Below are positions 22,140-33,496 of a DNA stretch of 64,000 bases, one piece after another. Origin of the DNA: Gambelia wislizenii (taxonomy: Eukaryota > Chordata > Lepidosauria > Squamata > Crotaphytidae). The DNA lies in contig JAUMIR010000003.1 of the NCBI GenBank assembly GCA_030847615.1, forward strand, positions 338,339,756-338,403,755, in the 5' to 3' direction. Position numbers and translations under genes: made by a program. The notes beneath the pieces are model-generated. The model saw only the letters and a program-made list of their open reading frames with translations, had not been told where the DNA came from and did no database searches. How positions within the stretch are numbered: the stretch's first letter is position 1; each line of letters begins with the position of its first letter.

Positions 22140-22614
22140 AAAAATAATAATAATAAAATAATAAAATTTATTTTTATCCTGCCCCTCTGTTAAAACAATT
22201 GGGGCAGCTTACAAAAATTAAAATACCAATACAATTTAAAATCCCCAAACACCACCCACCCCCCACCCTCCACCATAAAAAGATATTAAACCAAATGCAT
22301 TTAAACAATTGATATAAAATCACATTAAAATAATAAATAATAAATAGCCAGCAGACTAAAAAGAGCCAGGAGCCCCTGAGGCCGGGAACTAATCAGGAAA
22401 GGCCTGCCGACAGAGATCGGTCTTTAATGCTTTTTTAAAGCTACTCAGGCTCGTCATCTGACAGATCTCGTTTGATTACCGGGCGATTACCGAAAAGGCC
22501 CTCTGGGAGGTTGCAGATAGCCTAGATTTTTGTGGCTGAAGCAAATTCCTCCCAGAGGACCGGAGTGCACAGGGAGGATTATATGGGAGGTAAACGGTCA
22601 CATTTAGGGTGGTT
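22140..22614 (-). mobile_element. L2 LINE 3' end, antisense
   Basis: Starts with (AAT)n, then TTTATTTTTATCCTGCCCCT and CAGCTTACAAAAATTAAAAT, the standard antisense L2 tail. Further in, CAAATTCCTCCCAGAGGACC and GGATTATATGGGAGGTAAAC align with the L2 copy at 40740-40805. Confidence 0.75.
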
Positions 22615-22642
22615 CTAAAGTAAAGTAAAGTAAAGTAAAGTA
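22615..22642 (+). repeat. (TAAAG)n microsatellite
   Basis: About five tandem copies of TAAAG directly after the L2 fragment. Confidence 0.9.
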
Positions 22643-24104
22643 TGTGGTTTACTTTAAACTCTCCAAAATGGATTCCCCTTCTTTTGCAAAGGCCAGGTTC
22701 TCAACCACTCCAGATCTTATGTTTATTACAACAGCAGCAGCAACAACAGCAACAATGATACAACAACCCAGGGAGGCTGGCATGCTACACAGTGATCATG
22801 CATCCAGTTCTAACTTTTCTCTCCTCCATAAAAATTCCTTTAACTCTATGTAGACCCAGAAGCATTGTTTAGAAAATAAAAATGGTGGACAGTGCTTTAT
22901 TTTGGAGTACTCCCCCCAAAAGAAGGGGTAAACAGAGATAGAGAGCATAACCGAGGCCTAGGAGTTAAACAGAATATTCAGTGGGGTGCCATCCTGGCAA
23001 GTATGGGGAGGCTGGGAGTAAGAGGCGTGTGTTTTGCCTGTCCTCTCTGTGTGTTTTCCCTGTTTTTTTCTTTTCTTTTAGTGCAATGTGTGTTTTGCCT
23101 GGGATTTATGTGTGTGGTGTAACTGAATGTTTGGCCTCTGTGTGTTTCGCCTGGCATAATCAGTTTACCCGTTATAGAATGGTTATTTTGTTATGTTTTG
23201 TAAGGGAAAATAACATGATTTGATAGTTGAATCCCAGACCTCTTCTCTGCCTTTTATTCATTTGCTTGAACATGTTATTTGTCTCTGACCCTCACCAGTT
23301 TGCATTTTGTGAGATAAAAACTGAAACAAAACAAAACCAAACCAGTGAATTGGAAGACCACCTCACCCCATCCTCTATAGTCAGATTTTGACATGGATTA
23401 CTTTTAACAATCCTCATCAGTTTGTTTTCCTTCTGGACAATGGGTGTTTCATGTTACTGGCAATGCCCACCATGGCAGCCACTTTGTGAGAAGATCTACA
23501 ACACTTTCTTCAAATTGAAATGTGCTTATGCCCCCAAACAGTTGGAGACCTTTGCTCTATAAATATTCAATATTAATACGGATATGCTTAGCTCATAGTC
23601 CTTTCAAATAATATCTCTGAAAAATGCCACTTCCAGATGCTTTTAAGGAGGGAAGGTGAAAATTCCATTCACTCCTGTTACAGCTTCTATCAACTTTCTG
23701 GATCTGTTTGAAATATATAAAAGAACACATATGTCGTCTAAAAGCCTGTTTAAAAACCTTAAACCAGGAGAATGTGTAATATGGCCATTTTAATACTAGT
23801 TGGTAATCTTATCTGACAGTTGCTCTTTTCTGAAAGCAGTGATGTGGTGATAGGAGGTAATATTGTTCTGGGGCAACCAATCTCAAAACACAATTAGGCT
23901 GAAAAAGCAGGCTATTATTATTATGTTGAACAAATCTTTCAGTTTCATTTGTTCTTGAAAGCACTGCATATTAATTTTACAGATGTCTCTGTTTCATTTG
24001 TTCTCAAAAGCATTGCATATTAATTTTGCAGATGTCTCTTGACTTTTTGTGTGAAGTATAACAACAACACTGTCCTTGTCTATACTCAGAATTCCATCAT
24101 AACT
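22643..24104. other. FLT1: Intron 10 stretch, nothing recognised
   Basis: Mixed intronic sequence. A short CAGCAGCAACAACAG run is at 22732-22752, and a tandem-like pair (TTTCATTTGTTCT...GCATATTAATTTT) lies at 23942-24030. The open frames here are short and lack domains. Confidence 0.45.
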
Positions 24105-24310
24105 TTTCTAGGCTCCCTATTTCCAGGGTTTTCTATCCTTGTCCATACAGGTTGAATGAAACAGCCTCCCCCCACCCCGTTCCCATGCCCAGCTGTCCAG
24201 ACGTGACAGGGTTCTAGTCCGAACTGTCCAGGTGACATCCGGGCAGTTCCAACTAGAAACTTGTGGGGAAAAAACCCTTAAAACAGCTTTTAAAAATATC
24301 TGGCAAAATC
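24105..24310 (+). repeat. Dispersed repeat, GTCCAGACGTGACAG family (copy 1)
   Basis: GGTTGAATGAAACAGCCTCC, GAACTGTCCAGGTGACATCC and TTAAAACAGCTTTTAAAAAT recur in inverse orientation at 44090-44265 and in part at 30680-30730. Probably a DNA element; class not certain. Confidence 0.5.
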
Positions 24311-24575
24311 CAGTTCTTGCCCTGGGCATATTGAAGTACTCAAGAAGGAGCTTTTGGAACCCAGTTCTTGGGTTTTGTTTTTCTTATTTTAGATTATATT
24401 TTGAGATAGGTGTTAGATTTGGTTCATGTGGTTACATTTCCATATGATCAGGGGGAAAATATCCTAAAAACCTAAGTAAATAAACTGTGCATACATAGTG
24501 TATGTGTCTTCTGTTGATTAATGTTATATAGGCACATAAATCCAATTGTTACTTCCAACTAAGGGGTGACTATTA

Positions 24576-25740
24576 CTATTTTTTAATTTTTTATAAAAAT
24601 TTAATACAGTATCAAAAAAAGTTAGCAATGTACATACATACAGAAAAAAGAATATAAATGATTTAAGTACAATAATTGATTCTCAAAAAAGATGCTACTT
24701 CCATGAGCAATCATCTAGCTAATATCACAACAATTCTATTGCATGTAGTATCATTGCATATTACTTCCTTTCCTCTATTTTCCAGAACCTGGTTCTAGCT
24801 ATGTTAAAACTAACCTCTTCAATATCTTATGCTATATTATTGAATTGTTTGCTTATTTTCATATTCTAATTATGTCAGGAGATGATAAAAATGAATATCA
24901 AAGTATATCAAACTATAACTTCTAACTTAACTGTATTTCAGAAGCTTAATAGAGCAAGCTTCCCCCATTTTTCTTCCCACATGGGTAGAACATATTCCTA
25001 TTCTTCCTTAAATCTGTTTACTGATTTGTCATTTAACAAAGGTGTTAATTTATCCATTTCAACTGCTTCATGTAATTGTATTAACCATTCTTCAATTGAA
25101 GGTATCTCTGATCTTTTCCAATATTTGGTGTATACAGTCCTTGCTGTTGTGATCATATATAAAAGGAGCCGCCAATATTTTCTTTCTATTTGATTATCTG
25201 ACTCATCCAGCATATTCAATAAATACATTTCAGGCTGGATTGGAAAAATTGATTTAAAAATTTCTATTATTACCCTGTGTACTTGTCCCCAATATTTTTT
25301 CACCTTTGAACATTGCCACAACATATGGAAGGATGAACCAATATTCTCATCACATTCCAGCATTTGTTTTTAACAGTTTTATACATCTTAGCAATTTTAT
25401 CTGGCATTCAGTGCCATCTATAAACCATTTTATAATAGTTCTCCTTCAAATTGTAATTCTTGGTAAATTTCAAATTTCTATTCCATATCTTATCCCATTG
25501 GCTTAGTTGTGGGGAATATCCAATATTTAAAGCCCATTTAACCATGTTATCTTTAACTTTTTCACTTTCCATTTCCAATTTTATGAGTAATTTATAAATT
25601 TTAGCTATTATGTTTTTCTTTCTGGCATGCAGTAATAATTCCAACTTGGTATTGTTTTTTTTTCTGTTCTTTCCAGTTTTGTGTTTCATGTGGAGATCAA
25701 ATAATAATATCATTTGTGTCTGATTGAGCTGGATGCATCA
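24576..25740 (-). mobile_element. L1-type LINE, ORF2 C-terminal region (degraded)
   Basis: Two minus-strand frames give MERKYWRLLLYMI-like and LWQCSKVKKYWGQVHRVIIE (25000-25363), and KVKDNMVKWALNIGY, NLKFTKNYNLKENYYKMVYR (25408-25713). The pair of motifs (NLKEN-YKMVYRW followed by F-HMLW-C-KVK-YW) is characteristic of the C-terminal part of vertebrate L1 ORF2. The frame changes between the two pieces and has no reverse transcriptase core, so it is a dead 5'-truncated copy. The 3' end lies to the left, in AT-rich sequence near 24580. Confidence 0.8.
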
Positions 25741-26042
25741 TGCTAAAACAATTGTTTTTGAAATAATTTTTTAAACTTTTATTTTTTAAAAAATATTCAT
25801 ATTGGATGTTTGAACTATTTTGGGTACATGCAAGCAAAGTCTGAATGGCCATAGGAAGCCTAGGTTTGAAAAATAAGCCTGTAATCCTTAGATTGGACAG
25901 CTCTGGGTTCCAATGCCAGAATTCTTATAGAGATAAAATAAGATAACTCACTGTATAGGAAGGGCAGGTTGCAAATGAGGTGGTACTAACCATATCCCAT
26001 GCTGACTTTTTAATCAATCTGGTGAAAAATACAGTTACTGTA

Positions 26043-26112
26043 CAGTTGTCCCTCTGTATCCACAGATTTGGTATCCACAGATTAAAGTATTCATGGCTTG
26101 AAAATATTCTTT
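26043..26112 (+). mobile_element. Tigger-like element, left end only
   Basis: CAGTTGTCCCTCTGTATCCA, preceded by TA, then GATTTGGTATCCACAGATTA and GGCTTGAAAATATTC is the left end of a Tigger-type element. The right end is missing; an L2 copy follows. Confidence 0.7.
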
Positions 26113-26129
26113 TAAAAAAACTCACATTA

Positions 26130-27690
26130 TTTGTGATCTTCTTTTGGATGAGGATGCCAACCTGGCCTGCTTCACAGAAACCTGGCTGGAAGAGGATAGC
26201 GCTGTCACATGGATGCAGGCCCTCTCAGCCGGGTATTCTATCAGTGAGAGGTGAGGGGAAGTGGGCAGGGGGGCGGATTGACTCTGCTTTATAAGAACAA
26301 TCTGACTTTGACCAGGATATCTGTCCAGAACACAGTCTACTTCAAGGGCATGTACCTTAGCCTGAGGACCAGGGATAGTTTGGGGATTCTGCTAGTATAC
26401 CAACCACCTTGTTGTCTAGCAGACTCCCTAACCGAGCTGACATAGCTGGTCTCAGAGTTGCTGTTGGAGTTGCCCAGACTTTTAGTTTTGGGTGACTTCA
26501 ACATTCCACTCAAGACCAGCTTGACAAATCTGACTGGTGTGGCTCGGGAGTTCATGGAAACCATGATAAACATAGGCCTATCCCAATTGGTCATCAGGCC
26601 CACACATTGTGCGGGTCATACCTTCAATGTGGTCTTTAGTATGGAACAGCAATATCTGTGGGCAGAGGTTATTAAAGCCACCGCATTATCATGGATGGAT
26701 CATTTCCTGGTCAAGACTGAACTAAGAGTCTCTTCCTGCCCCACTGGGGGTGGCGGACCCATTAGAAGGGTCCGCCCTCGAAGCCTAATGGAACCAATAG
26801 GATTCCAGAAAGCCTTGGAGGGTTTAATGGTTGGTAAGGCCGGAGACCCTGTTGAAGCTTTGGTTAATACCTGGAACACTGACCTTACCAAGGCTATCGA
26901 CACGATCGCTCCCAAGCGTCCTTTCCAACCCACTGCAAACCGTAGGCCATGGTATATATCAGAGCTTAGGAAAATGAAGCGGGTTGGACAACAACTAGAG
27001 TGCAATTGGCAGAAAACTCGACTCTTATCCAACAGGACTCATCATAGGAACTTTCTTTGGTCCTATCGAGAGGCAATACATGCAGTGCAGAGATCCTTCT
27101 CCTCTGCACATATTGCGTCTGCAGAGTCCCGTCCAGCAGAGCTGTTTAGATTGGTAAGTGAGATGACGCAGGTTATACCTGTGCAGAACCCATTGCTTAA
27201 CCCAACAACGACCTGTTGTGATGTGTTTAACAACTTCTTTGCAGATAAAATCTCTCGGATAAGAGCCGACTAAGATGCCACTATTTTGACAGAAACAATT
27301 GATGAGGTGTCCAGCAACTCCGTTGATGTAAATTTACTGGATCATTTTCAATCATTGAATACTGAGGACATGGACAAGCTACTTGGTAGAGTGAGGAAGA
27401 CGACCAGCCCTCTTGATCCTTGCCCTTCATGACTGGTCATATGGAGGGGGGTGCCTTGATGGTGTTCCTTAAGGACATCATCAATGCATCCCTCAGGGAA
27501 GGGTGTGTTCCATCCTGTTTAAAGGAAGCGGCCGTTAGGCCACTCCTGAAAAAACATTCCCTGGACCCCCTGGATATGAACAACTATAGGCCGGTTTCTA
27601 TGTTACCATTCTTTAGCAAAGTGATTGAGAGGGCGGTTGCTCTTCAACTCCAAGTGGTCTTCGATGAAACCATGCCTTATGAGGAGAGAC
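26130..27690 (+). mobile_element. L2 LINE, endonuclease and start of reverse transcriptase (5' part)
   Basis: CFTETWLEEDSAV contains the TETW motif of an apurinic-type endonuclease. Further on are GILLVYQPPCC, LLVLGDFNIPL (the G-D-F-N motif) and LSQLVIRPTHCAGHTFN. After 27273 the frame is broken and resumes with PLLKKHSLDPLDMNNYRPVS, the first conserved block of an L2 reverse transcriptase, up to LQVVFDET at about 27672. The catalytic ADD box is missing, because the sequence switches there to a CR1 3' end. Nicking and reverse transcription of genomic sites was its former role; this copy is inactive. Confidence 0.88.
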
Positions 27691-28085
27691 TTAGGGAGCT
27701 GGGTATGTTTAGCCTGGAAAAAAGATGGTTAAGAGGCGATATGATAGCCCTGTTTAAGTATTTGAAGGGGTGTCACGTTGAGGATGGAGCAGGCTTGTTT
27801 TCTGCTGCTTCAGAGACTGGAACATGGAGCAATGGATGCAAGCTCCAGGAACAGAGATTCCACCTCAACATTAGGAGGAACTTTTTGACAGTAAGAGCTG
27901 TTCGGCAGTGGAACACACTCCCTTGGAGCGTGGTGGGGTCTCCTACCTTGGAGGTCTTTAAACAGAGGCTGGATGGCCATCTGTCGGGGATGCTTTGATC
28001 ATGATTTCCTGCGTGGCAGGGGGTTGGACTGGATGGCCCTCATGGTCTCTTCCAACTCTACAATTCTATGATTCTATGATTGTAT
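27691..28085 (+). mobile_element. CR1 LINE 3' end joined in frame to L2
   Basis: YEERLRELGMFSLEKRWLRG, DMIALFKYLKG, RRNFLTVRAVRQWNTLPW and SPTLEVFKQRLDGHLSGML are the CR1 ORF2 C-terminus. The 3'UTR follows: GGGGGTTGGACTGGATGGCC and the terminal ATTCTATGATTCTATGATTG. The same tail occurs at 51290-51614. It shares one open frame (27420-27998) with the L2 sequence before it. Confidence 0.88.
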
Positions 28086-28824
28086 AAATCTTCCCATTAT
28101 GTAATTCCATCATCGACTGCAGGTCTACTACTCTAGCTGAGATTTACAATCAGATTTAGGCTAGAGATATTAACAGCTACTTAATTCTCATCTGTTCAAA
28201 CTAAAAGGATTAAACAGTGCTTAATTTTTATTTTACTCTATCTGTTTTGTTTTGTTTTGTTTTGTTGCTTTTAGGGATTTTTTTCATTTTTGTTTTTGTT
28301 TTGCTTTTTGCCAACTTCAGTGCATTGCACAGGTGTTCATATGTTTGTTTTTGTTTGTTAAATGTGTTTGAATCTATTGAGTTGCTGCTGCATTTGAGTG
28401 GGTGTACTATTTAAAAAGTATGAGCATTCATATGTGACTGTTCCAGGAGTCTTCCGCAGTTAAATCAGCATCTTGTCTTTGTTAACAACACAACCTGACC
28501 TTTCATACATTAAAGATGTTCTTCATCAGGCTGTGCTTTATTTGAAGATATAAGCTGATTTATTAGTACATCAGAGCATTTGGCCATTTAGCCCAGTAAT
28601 GTATGCTTTGGTTACTTCCAGATGGGTATCTCCTAGTGCAACATTGGAGATCGGCAATTGTGGGAGGCTAGGATATCTCATGAGCCCCCTATGAGACCTT
28701 GGAGGGCTGCACCCCCCCCACACACACACAGTTACCCAATCATTGCCTTTTTGCTAACTATGAATGGAATTATAATTGACATTCCACAGTATTGCATTTT
28801 ATCTATGGGCACTGTCCAGCCATA
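28086..28824. other. FLT1: Intron 10 stretch, nothing recognised
   Basis: AT-rich with (TTTTG)n near 28244-28266 and a (CA)n tract at 28720-28731. No gene or named repeat. Confidence 0.5.
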
Positions 28825-29175
28825 GGACTTTTTCGGACGACAGTTTACAATGCTAGCAGCCTCGTCCCCGTTGCAAGGCTGCAGCGCTGCAGAGCATCCC
28901 TTTCGGATGACGCTCTGCCCTGCTGTCCCTCTTGCAGTACTGTTGCGTAACCGCGGGGGCGCAGCAGCGTTATATTTGGCATTTTTCTACTCACGAAAGT
29001 TGATCGTGAGTAGAAAAATGCCAAATATAACACTGCTGCGTCCCCGCGGTTATGCAACAGTACCGCAAGAGGGACAGCAGGGCAGAGCGTCATCTGAAAG
29101 GGACGCTCTGCAGCGCTGCAGCCTCGCAACGGGGACGAGGCTGCTAGCGTTGTAAACTGTTGTCCGAAAAAGTCC
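28825..29175. mobile_element. 351-bp palindromic DNA element (GGACTTTTTCGGACG ends)
   Basis: The whole segment is one inverted repeat symmetric about 29000, from GGACTTTTTCGGACGACAG on the left to CTGTTGTCCGAAAAAGTCC on the right, with few mismatches over arms of about 170 bp. It is rich in CpG compared with its surroundings. Both strands show similar 100-138-codon open frames simply because the arms mirror each other. The word TTCGGATGACG inside is shared with the foldback at 42906-43232, so the two are related. Confidence 0.88.
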
Positions 29176-29436
29176 TTCATGTTCTGCTGATGAAATGGTT
29201 GGATCCATTTTATTTCAAGTGGAAGGTGAAAATTCTCCTCCCTTCTGTAGCCCCCATGCACTCATATAACCATCTCTAGAGGGTTGGGATACCCTCTATA
29301 GCCAGTTTTTAGGTGGCAATGAGGGCTGAAGCAAGAAGTGAGGAAAGGTCTGCAATGATCACCACTAGAACATTGGATTTAGTCCTGTGTGTCTATCGTA
29401 CTATGTCCTGACCACACCAGTGGACATAAGTAGGGT

Positions 29437-29893
29437 TGCCAGGCAAAAACTGTTGGGGTTCCTGCACCATGCATGACTAATAACACCTGCTGAAATTTCC
29501 TCTTAGTTGTTGCTGTTGTGTGCCTTCAAGTACAATTTTTTAGCATCCACATTTCACAAGAGTTATTAATCCTATTGTTGCTGTTATGTGCCCTGAAGTA
29601 ATTTCCAGCTTATGGCAGTACTAAAACTATCACTGTTTTTTGTTGTTGTTGTTTTGTTTTGTTTTTTTGGCAAGATTTGTTCAGAGGGAGTTTGGCATTG
29701 CTTTCATATGGGACTAAGAGATTATAACTCACCTAAAATAACCCAGTGGGTTTCCAAGGCCAAGTGAGCATTTGAACCCTGGTCTCCAGAGTCGTAGTCC
29801 AATGCTCAGACCACTGCACCCCACTGGTTTGCAGTCTCATCTGTACAACCATTAAAGGTATAGGAGCCTTGTCCTGTTTTTTTTACCTGGCAA
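29437..29893. mobile_element. Foldback element (CCAGG...CCTGG type) interrupted by a SINE
   Basis: Left part GCCAGGCAAAAACTGTTGGG with ACACCTGCTGAAATTTCC, right part ACCATTAAAGGTATAGGAGC, TTGTCCTGTTTTTTTTACCT. These match the outline of the element at 4366-4540. The SINE at 29574-29829 separates the two arms. Confidence 0.55.
29574..29829 (-). repeat. tRNA-derived SINE, GTGTGCCTTCAAG family (copy 2)
   Basis: Antisense copy with head at right (ACTGCACCCCACTGG), TTTGAACCCTGGTCTCCAGA as B-box area and GGCAAGATTTGTTCAGAGGG. An internal TTG/TTTTG expansion replaces part of the tail (29637-29667). Confidence 0.8.
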
Positions 29894-30030
29894 TCCAAAA
29901 CATAGCTGCCATGGGTGGAACCATTTAAAGCTCAACTCATTTATGACCCTCATTATTGTTTTTAAATTAAACTTTTAATTATCACTAAAACACTTCCCAG
30001 CTAGAAACTTTTTTCTAATTAAAGAGGGTT

Positions 30031-30271
30031 TTTTTGTGTGTGCCTTCAAGTCATTTCCAACTAATGGTGATCTTAAGGAGAATCTATCACAGGGTTTTCT
30101 TGGCAAGATTTGTTCAGCGGGGGGGGGGGGGGTGCCTTTACCTTTCTCTGAGGCTGAGATAATGTGGCTTGCCTAAGGTCATCCAGTGGTTTTCCATGGC
30201 CAAGTGGAAGATTTGAACCCTGATCTTCAGAGTTGTAGTCCATCACTCAAACTGCTACATCATGCTGGCTC
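30031..30271 (-). repeat. tRNA-derived SINE, GTGTGCCTTCAAG family (copy 3)
   Basis: Same layout as the copy at 7075: tail GTGTGCCTTCAAGTCATTTC at left, GGCAAGATTTGTTCAG, then a run of 13 or more G (from 30118), and head at right ending CATGCTGGCT. Confidence 0.85.
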
Positions 30272-30679
30272 TTAAAGATAGGTACAGCACTATACTACCC
30301 ATAATGTTATTTAGCCCGGTATTAGTGCTATGATCATGCTCTAATACAGTAGTCATCATTTTGTTAAAAAAGGATTGAGACAAATAAAAAAAAATCATTG
30401 AGTGCCATAACGTGGGGTATTTTCTGACCACAATAAGAATTCTAATGTATTTGGGGGAGTAAAAATGCCCATGCCCACAGGAGTGTTTCTGCATGCAGAA
30501 TAAAAGGCATTGCTTCCAAACACTGGTAGCCAAGTTCACAAGGACGAGATGCTTTGTTCTGCAGAGCTATCAAACCTCCCTTCTTGCAAAAACATACTCA
30601 TAACCAGCCAAACATAAAAGATTGGTTAGGATAATTTTTGTCCCAAATGTTTTTGATTATTCTAAGAAATGGGTGAAAC

Positions 30680-31085
30680 TCAAGCCTTGCCTAGACAGGC
30701 CAAATGAAACGGCCTCCCCCTGTTTTTATCAGCAAAAATGGTAAGTTCTGTTACCATAATGGGGATGGTGTCTGCCCATGTAGCCCGCTCTGTGCCTGGC
30801 ACAGCCATTTCCTTATTGGGGTGCACGTGTCACATCTGCTGAGGTCACTGTGGGATGCCCAGTCATGTGACCATGGCCAGGCACCTCATTCCTGGCCTCA
30901 CAAGACAGGACCAGCACCAGTTCGTGTGTGGTCTGCGGGTGTGAGGACACCCCTCTGTTGCTGCAACAGAAGGGCAGGTAATGGGATCGGGGGGAGCCAC
31001 GGGCCTGGGGCTGGAATACACTAGCTGGAACATGGGGTATTCTGGCAGGTACAGACAAGCCCAACGTGACACTGTTTGGGTGATA
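30680..31085. repeat. Dispersed repeat, partly the GTCCAGACGTGACAG family
   Basis: CTTGCCTAGACAGGCCAAAT followed by GAAACGGCCTCCCCC matches the left end of 24105-24310. The following 350 bp are GC-richer than the intron average and may be the interior of a longer member. No domain in the open frames on either strand. Confidence 0.4.
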
Positions 31086-31149
31086 ACGCTGTAAAACGCC
31101 TACTTGTAGATTTCATTCTTGTGAATTCTACAACAGAACATGAATATGA

Positions 31150-31990
31150 ACCTGGTATACCTTGTCTAACTGGATGAGGGTTTTCCTTGGGTTTTTTCCA
31201 GGCTGTGAGGCCATGTTCTGGAATAGTTTCTTTTGGACATATCGCCTGCATCTGTGGCTGGCATCCTCAGACAATGGTTGGGTAGGAGTGTGTCTGGAGT
31301 TTATATGCTGTGAACCCCTGTTGGGGACTATATGTAAATTTGTGTTGTTGAATGGTGAGTTTCTGGGTATAGAAATGCAAGGCTCGTTAGTGTCTGTTTG
31401 GCTGATGGTTGGTTGATGGGCCATTATCTGCTGGAAATCCCCCTGTCCCTGGGTGGAATTCCTTTGTAAGTGTTGAGTTTTAATTCTATTCTATTTCAAA
31501 ACTGGGAGCCAGATTTTGTTTACTTTTAAGGTCTTTCCTGTTGAAGTTGTCCAGGTGTTTGTGGATTTCAATAGCTTCTCTGTGCATTCTGACATGATAG
31601 TTGTTGGCCTGGTCCAGAATTTATGTGTTTTTAAATAACATTTTGTGTCCATGTTGGTTTATAACATGTTCTGCTACTGCTGATTTTTCTGGTTGGCCCA
31701 GTCTGCAGTGTCTCTCATGTTCCTTGATTCGTGTTTGCACACTGCATTTTGTGGTCCCTATGTGAACTTGTCCACAGCTGCATGGTATGCGGTAAACTCT
31801 TGCAGCTGTGAGAGGGTCTCTTTGTCCTTCGCTGAGTGTAACATTTCTTGGATTTTTCTGGTTGGTCTATAGATTGTTTGGAGGTTGTGTTTCCTCATTA
31901 GTTTCCCTATTCTGTCTGTGACTCCTTTGATGTATGGTAAAATACCTTCCCTTTGGCTCATTGAACATCTCTACGGATGAGGGTTGTTTT
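31150..31990 (-). mobile_element. Penelope-like retroelement fragment with GIY-YIG endonuclease
   Basis: Minus-strand frames give ILPYIKGVTDRIGKLMRKHN, then the nuclease motif ARVYRIPCSCGQVHIGTTK (a changed GIY...YIG), TRIKEHERHCRLGQPEKSAV and MHREAIEIHKHLDNFN. A stop interrupts the frame after MLFKNT. Such a nuclease behind a reverse transcriptase is unique to Penelope-like elements. The reverse transcriptase itself is not present. The left part (31180-31280: TTTTTTCCAGGCTGTGAGGC, CTGCATCTGTGGCTGGCATC) is the element's terminal region and recurs at 43810-43930. The copy is truncated and inactive. Confidence 0.88.
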
Positions 31991-33250
31991 GTTTTACACT
32001 CATAAAGAAAAAACCTTTCAAATAATTGCTATGTTGACAGTGACCAGAAAGGTTTTTAAAATCTTTAATGTTTGACTGTTATAGTATTATGCCTCTTTTT
32101 TATATTAAAAAAAATAGCTAGAAAGTATTTTACCAAGAATTAGAAGACTGATATAAAGGACACAGCTCCTACCACATAGGTTATAATGTATGTGTGCTAT
32201 GAGGTATGTTATGATAAGGTCACTTACCTGGTGTATCACTGTTCACATCAAAATGCTACCCTTAAAAAAAAAGGAACCAGTGGTGATAACGGCATCTCTG
32301 CCTATGAAAATCGTGCTCCTCTCTCTTATTTATTTGAAAGTCAGACTATGTGTGGTCTGAGAAAAGTTGGAAAGACCAAGAGGAAAATAAAAGATGACAG
32401 TGGTTCAGTTATGGCATGTGTGGATGCCTCATGAAAGGGGAGCGAGCAAAGCTTGGCATGCTGTCAGTACTTTTTTCCTAGCTCACTAACATTTTACTTG
32501 GTTATGCTGGAAATGAACTGGAGACATTTTGCAGGAAGAGCCTATGGCTCATTCCCTCTTTAGCGGTCATCAGTATGAATTAATTTCAGTTTTAGTAGTC
32601 CCTGGGCCTTCTGGTTGTACATTTCTTTGTGAAACAGACCTTTAAAGGGCATTTCTGTTCTTTTATGTACTGCACCTGATCCTTGCTTGGATCAGTCTAA
32701 GAAAATCTGTAGATCAGCCTTCCCCATCCTCGCACTTTCTTCACCTGTAAGGCTACTGCGGCCAAAGGCCATGCTGGCCAATTCATTTAATGGGCCAATG
32801 ATGCTGCTGGTGCCATTTGTGGTGCAAGGCATCAGGAGAACATCAGGTTGGAGAAAAACACTGTAGATCATTCTGTTACTTATAAAAGCAGTGCATGAAC
32901 ACAATGATGCAATAATAACCAAGCCGGGGGTGGGTGGGTTAGTGTGTCAGAGCTGCTCATACTTTCAATTGTTCTGTTTGTGTGAATTTGTAATGACTGT
33001 TCTCCTTCATAAAACAAAATATTTCCCTTCTATACATGATTAGCACTATAAGAAATGAGGAAAATGGTGCTAGTTTTCATTTTTACAGAATTTTGACTTT
33101 TTGAAGGTTGGCATTGGAGAATAAAATTACACATCTTAATCCAAAAAAATTGATATTTTGTTGGATTACATTGGTGTATGTGTGTATGTAGTATTCTTTC
33201 ATTTATATTGGTATATATGTATATACACACACACATATACACATACACAT
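31991..33250. other. FLT1: Intron 10 stretch, nothing recognised
   Basis: AT-rich intron with an alternating CA/TA run at 33218-33252 next to the Tigger-like element. Short open frames only. Confidence 0.5.
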
Positions 33251-33255
33251 ACATA

Positions 33256-33496
33256 CAATGGGCCCTTGGCATCCACTGGGCTTTGCTTCCAGGACCCACC
33301 ACCACCAGTGGATACCAAAATCTGTGGATGTTCAAGCCCCATTATATACAATGGCATAGTTAAAATGATGTCCTTTATGTAAAATGTCAAAATCAAGGTT
33401 TGCTTTTTTGAAATTTTTGCAGGGAAAGGGGATATTTTCAACCTGTAGATGTTTGGATCTGTGGATGCAGAATCCGTAGATCCAGAGGGCTAACTG
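33256..33496. mobile_element. Tigger-like non-autonomous element with TA duplication
   Basis: Left CAATGGGCCCTTGGCATCCA, right end (minus strand) CAGTTAGCCCTCTGGATCTA. TA flanks both sides (33254-33255, 33497-33498), as expected for TcMar elements. CTTCCAGGACCC and GGATACCAAAATCTGTGGAT are typical Tigger-type phrases. Confidence 0.85.

Noticed and set aside
26130..27690. An active L2 element
   Set aside because: Frame breaks after 27273 and loss of the catalytic reverse transcriptase box show it is dead.
28845..29261. 138-codon minus-strand frame and a mirror 101-codon plus-strand frame
   Set aside because: Both arise from the two arms of one palindromic element; the similar peptides are a consequence of the inverted repeat.
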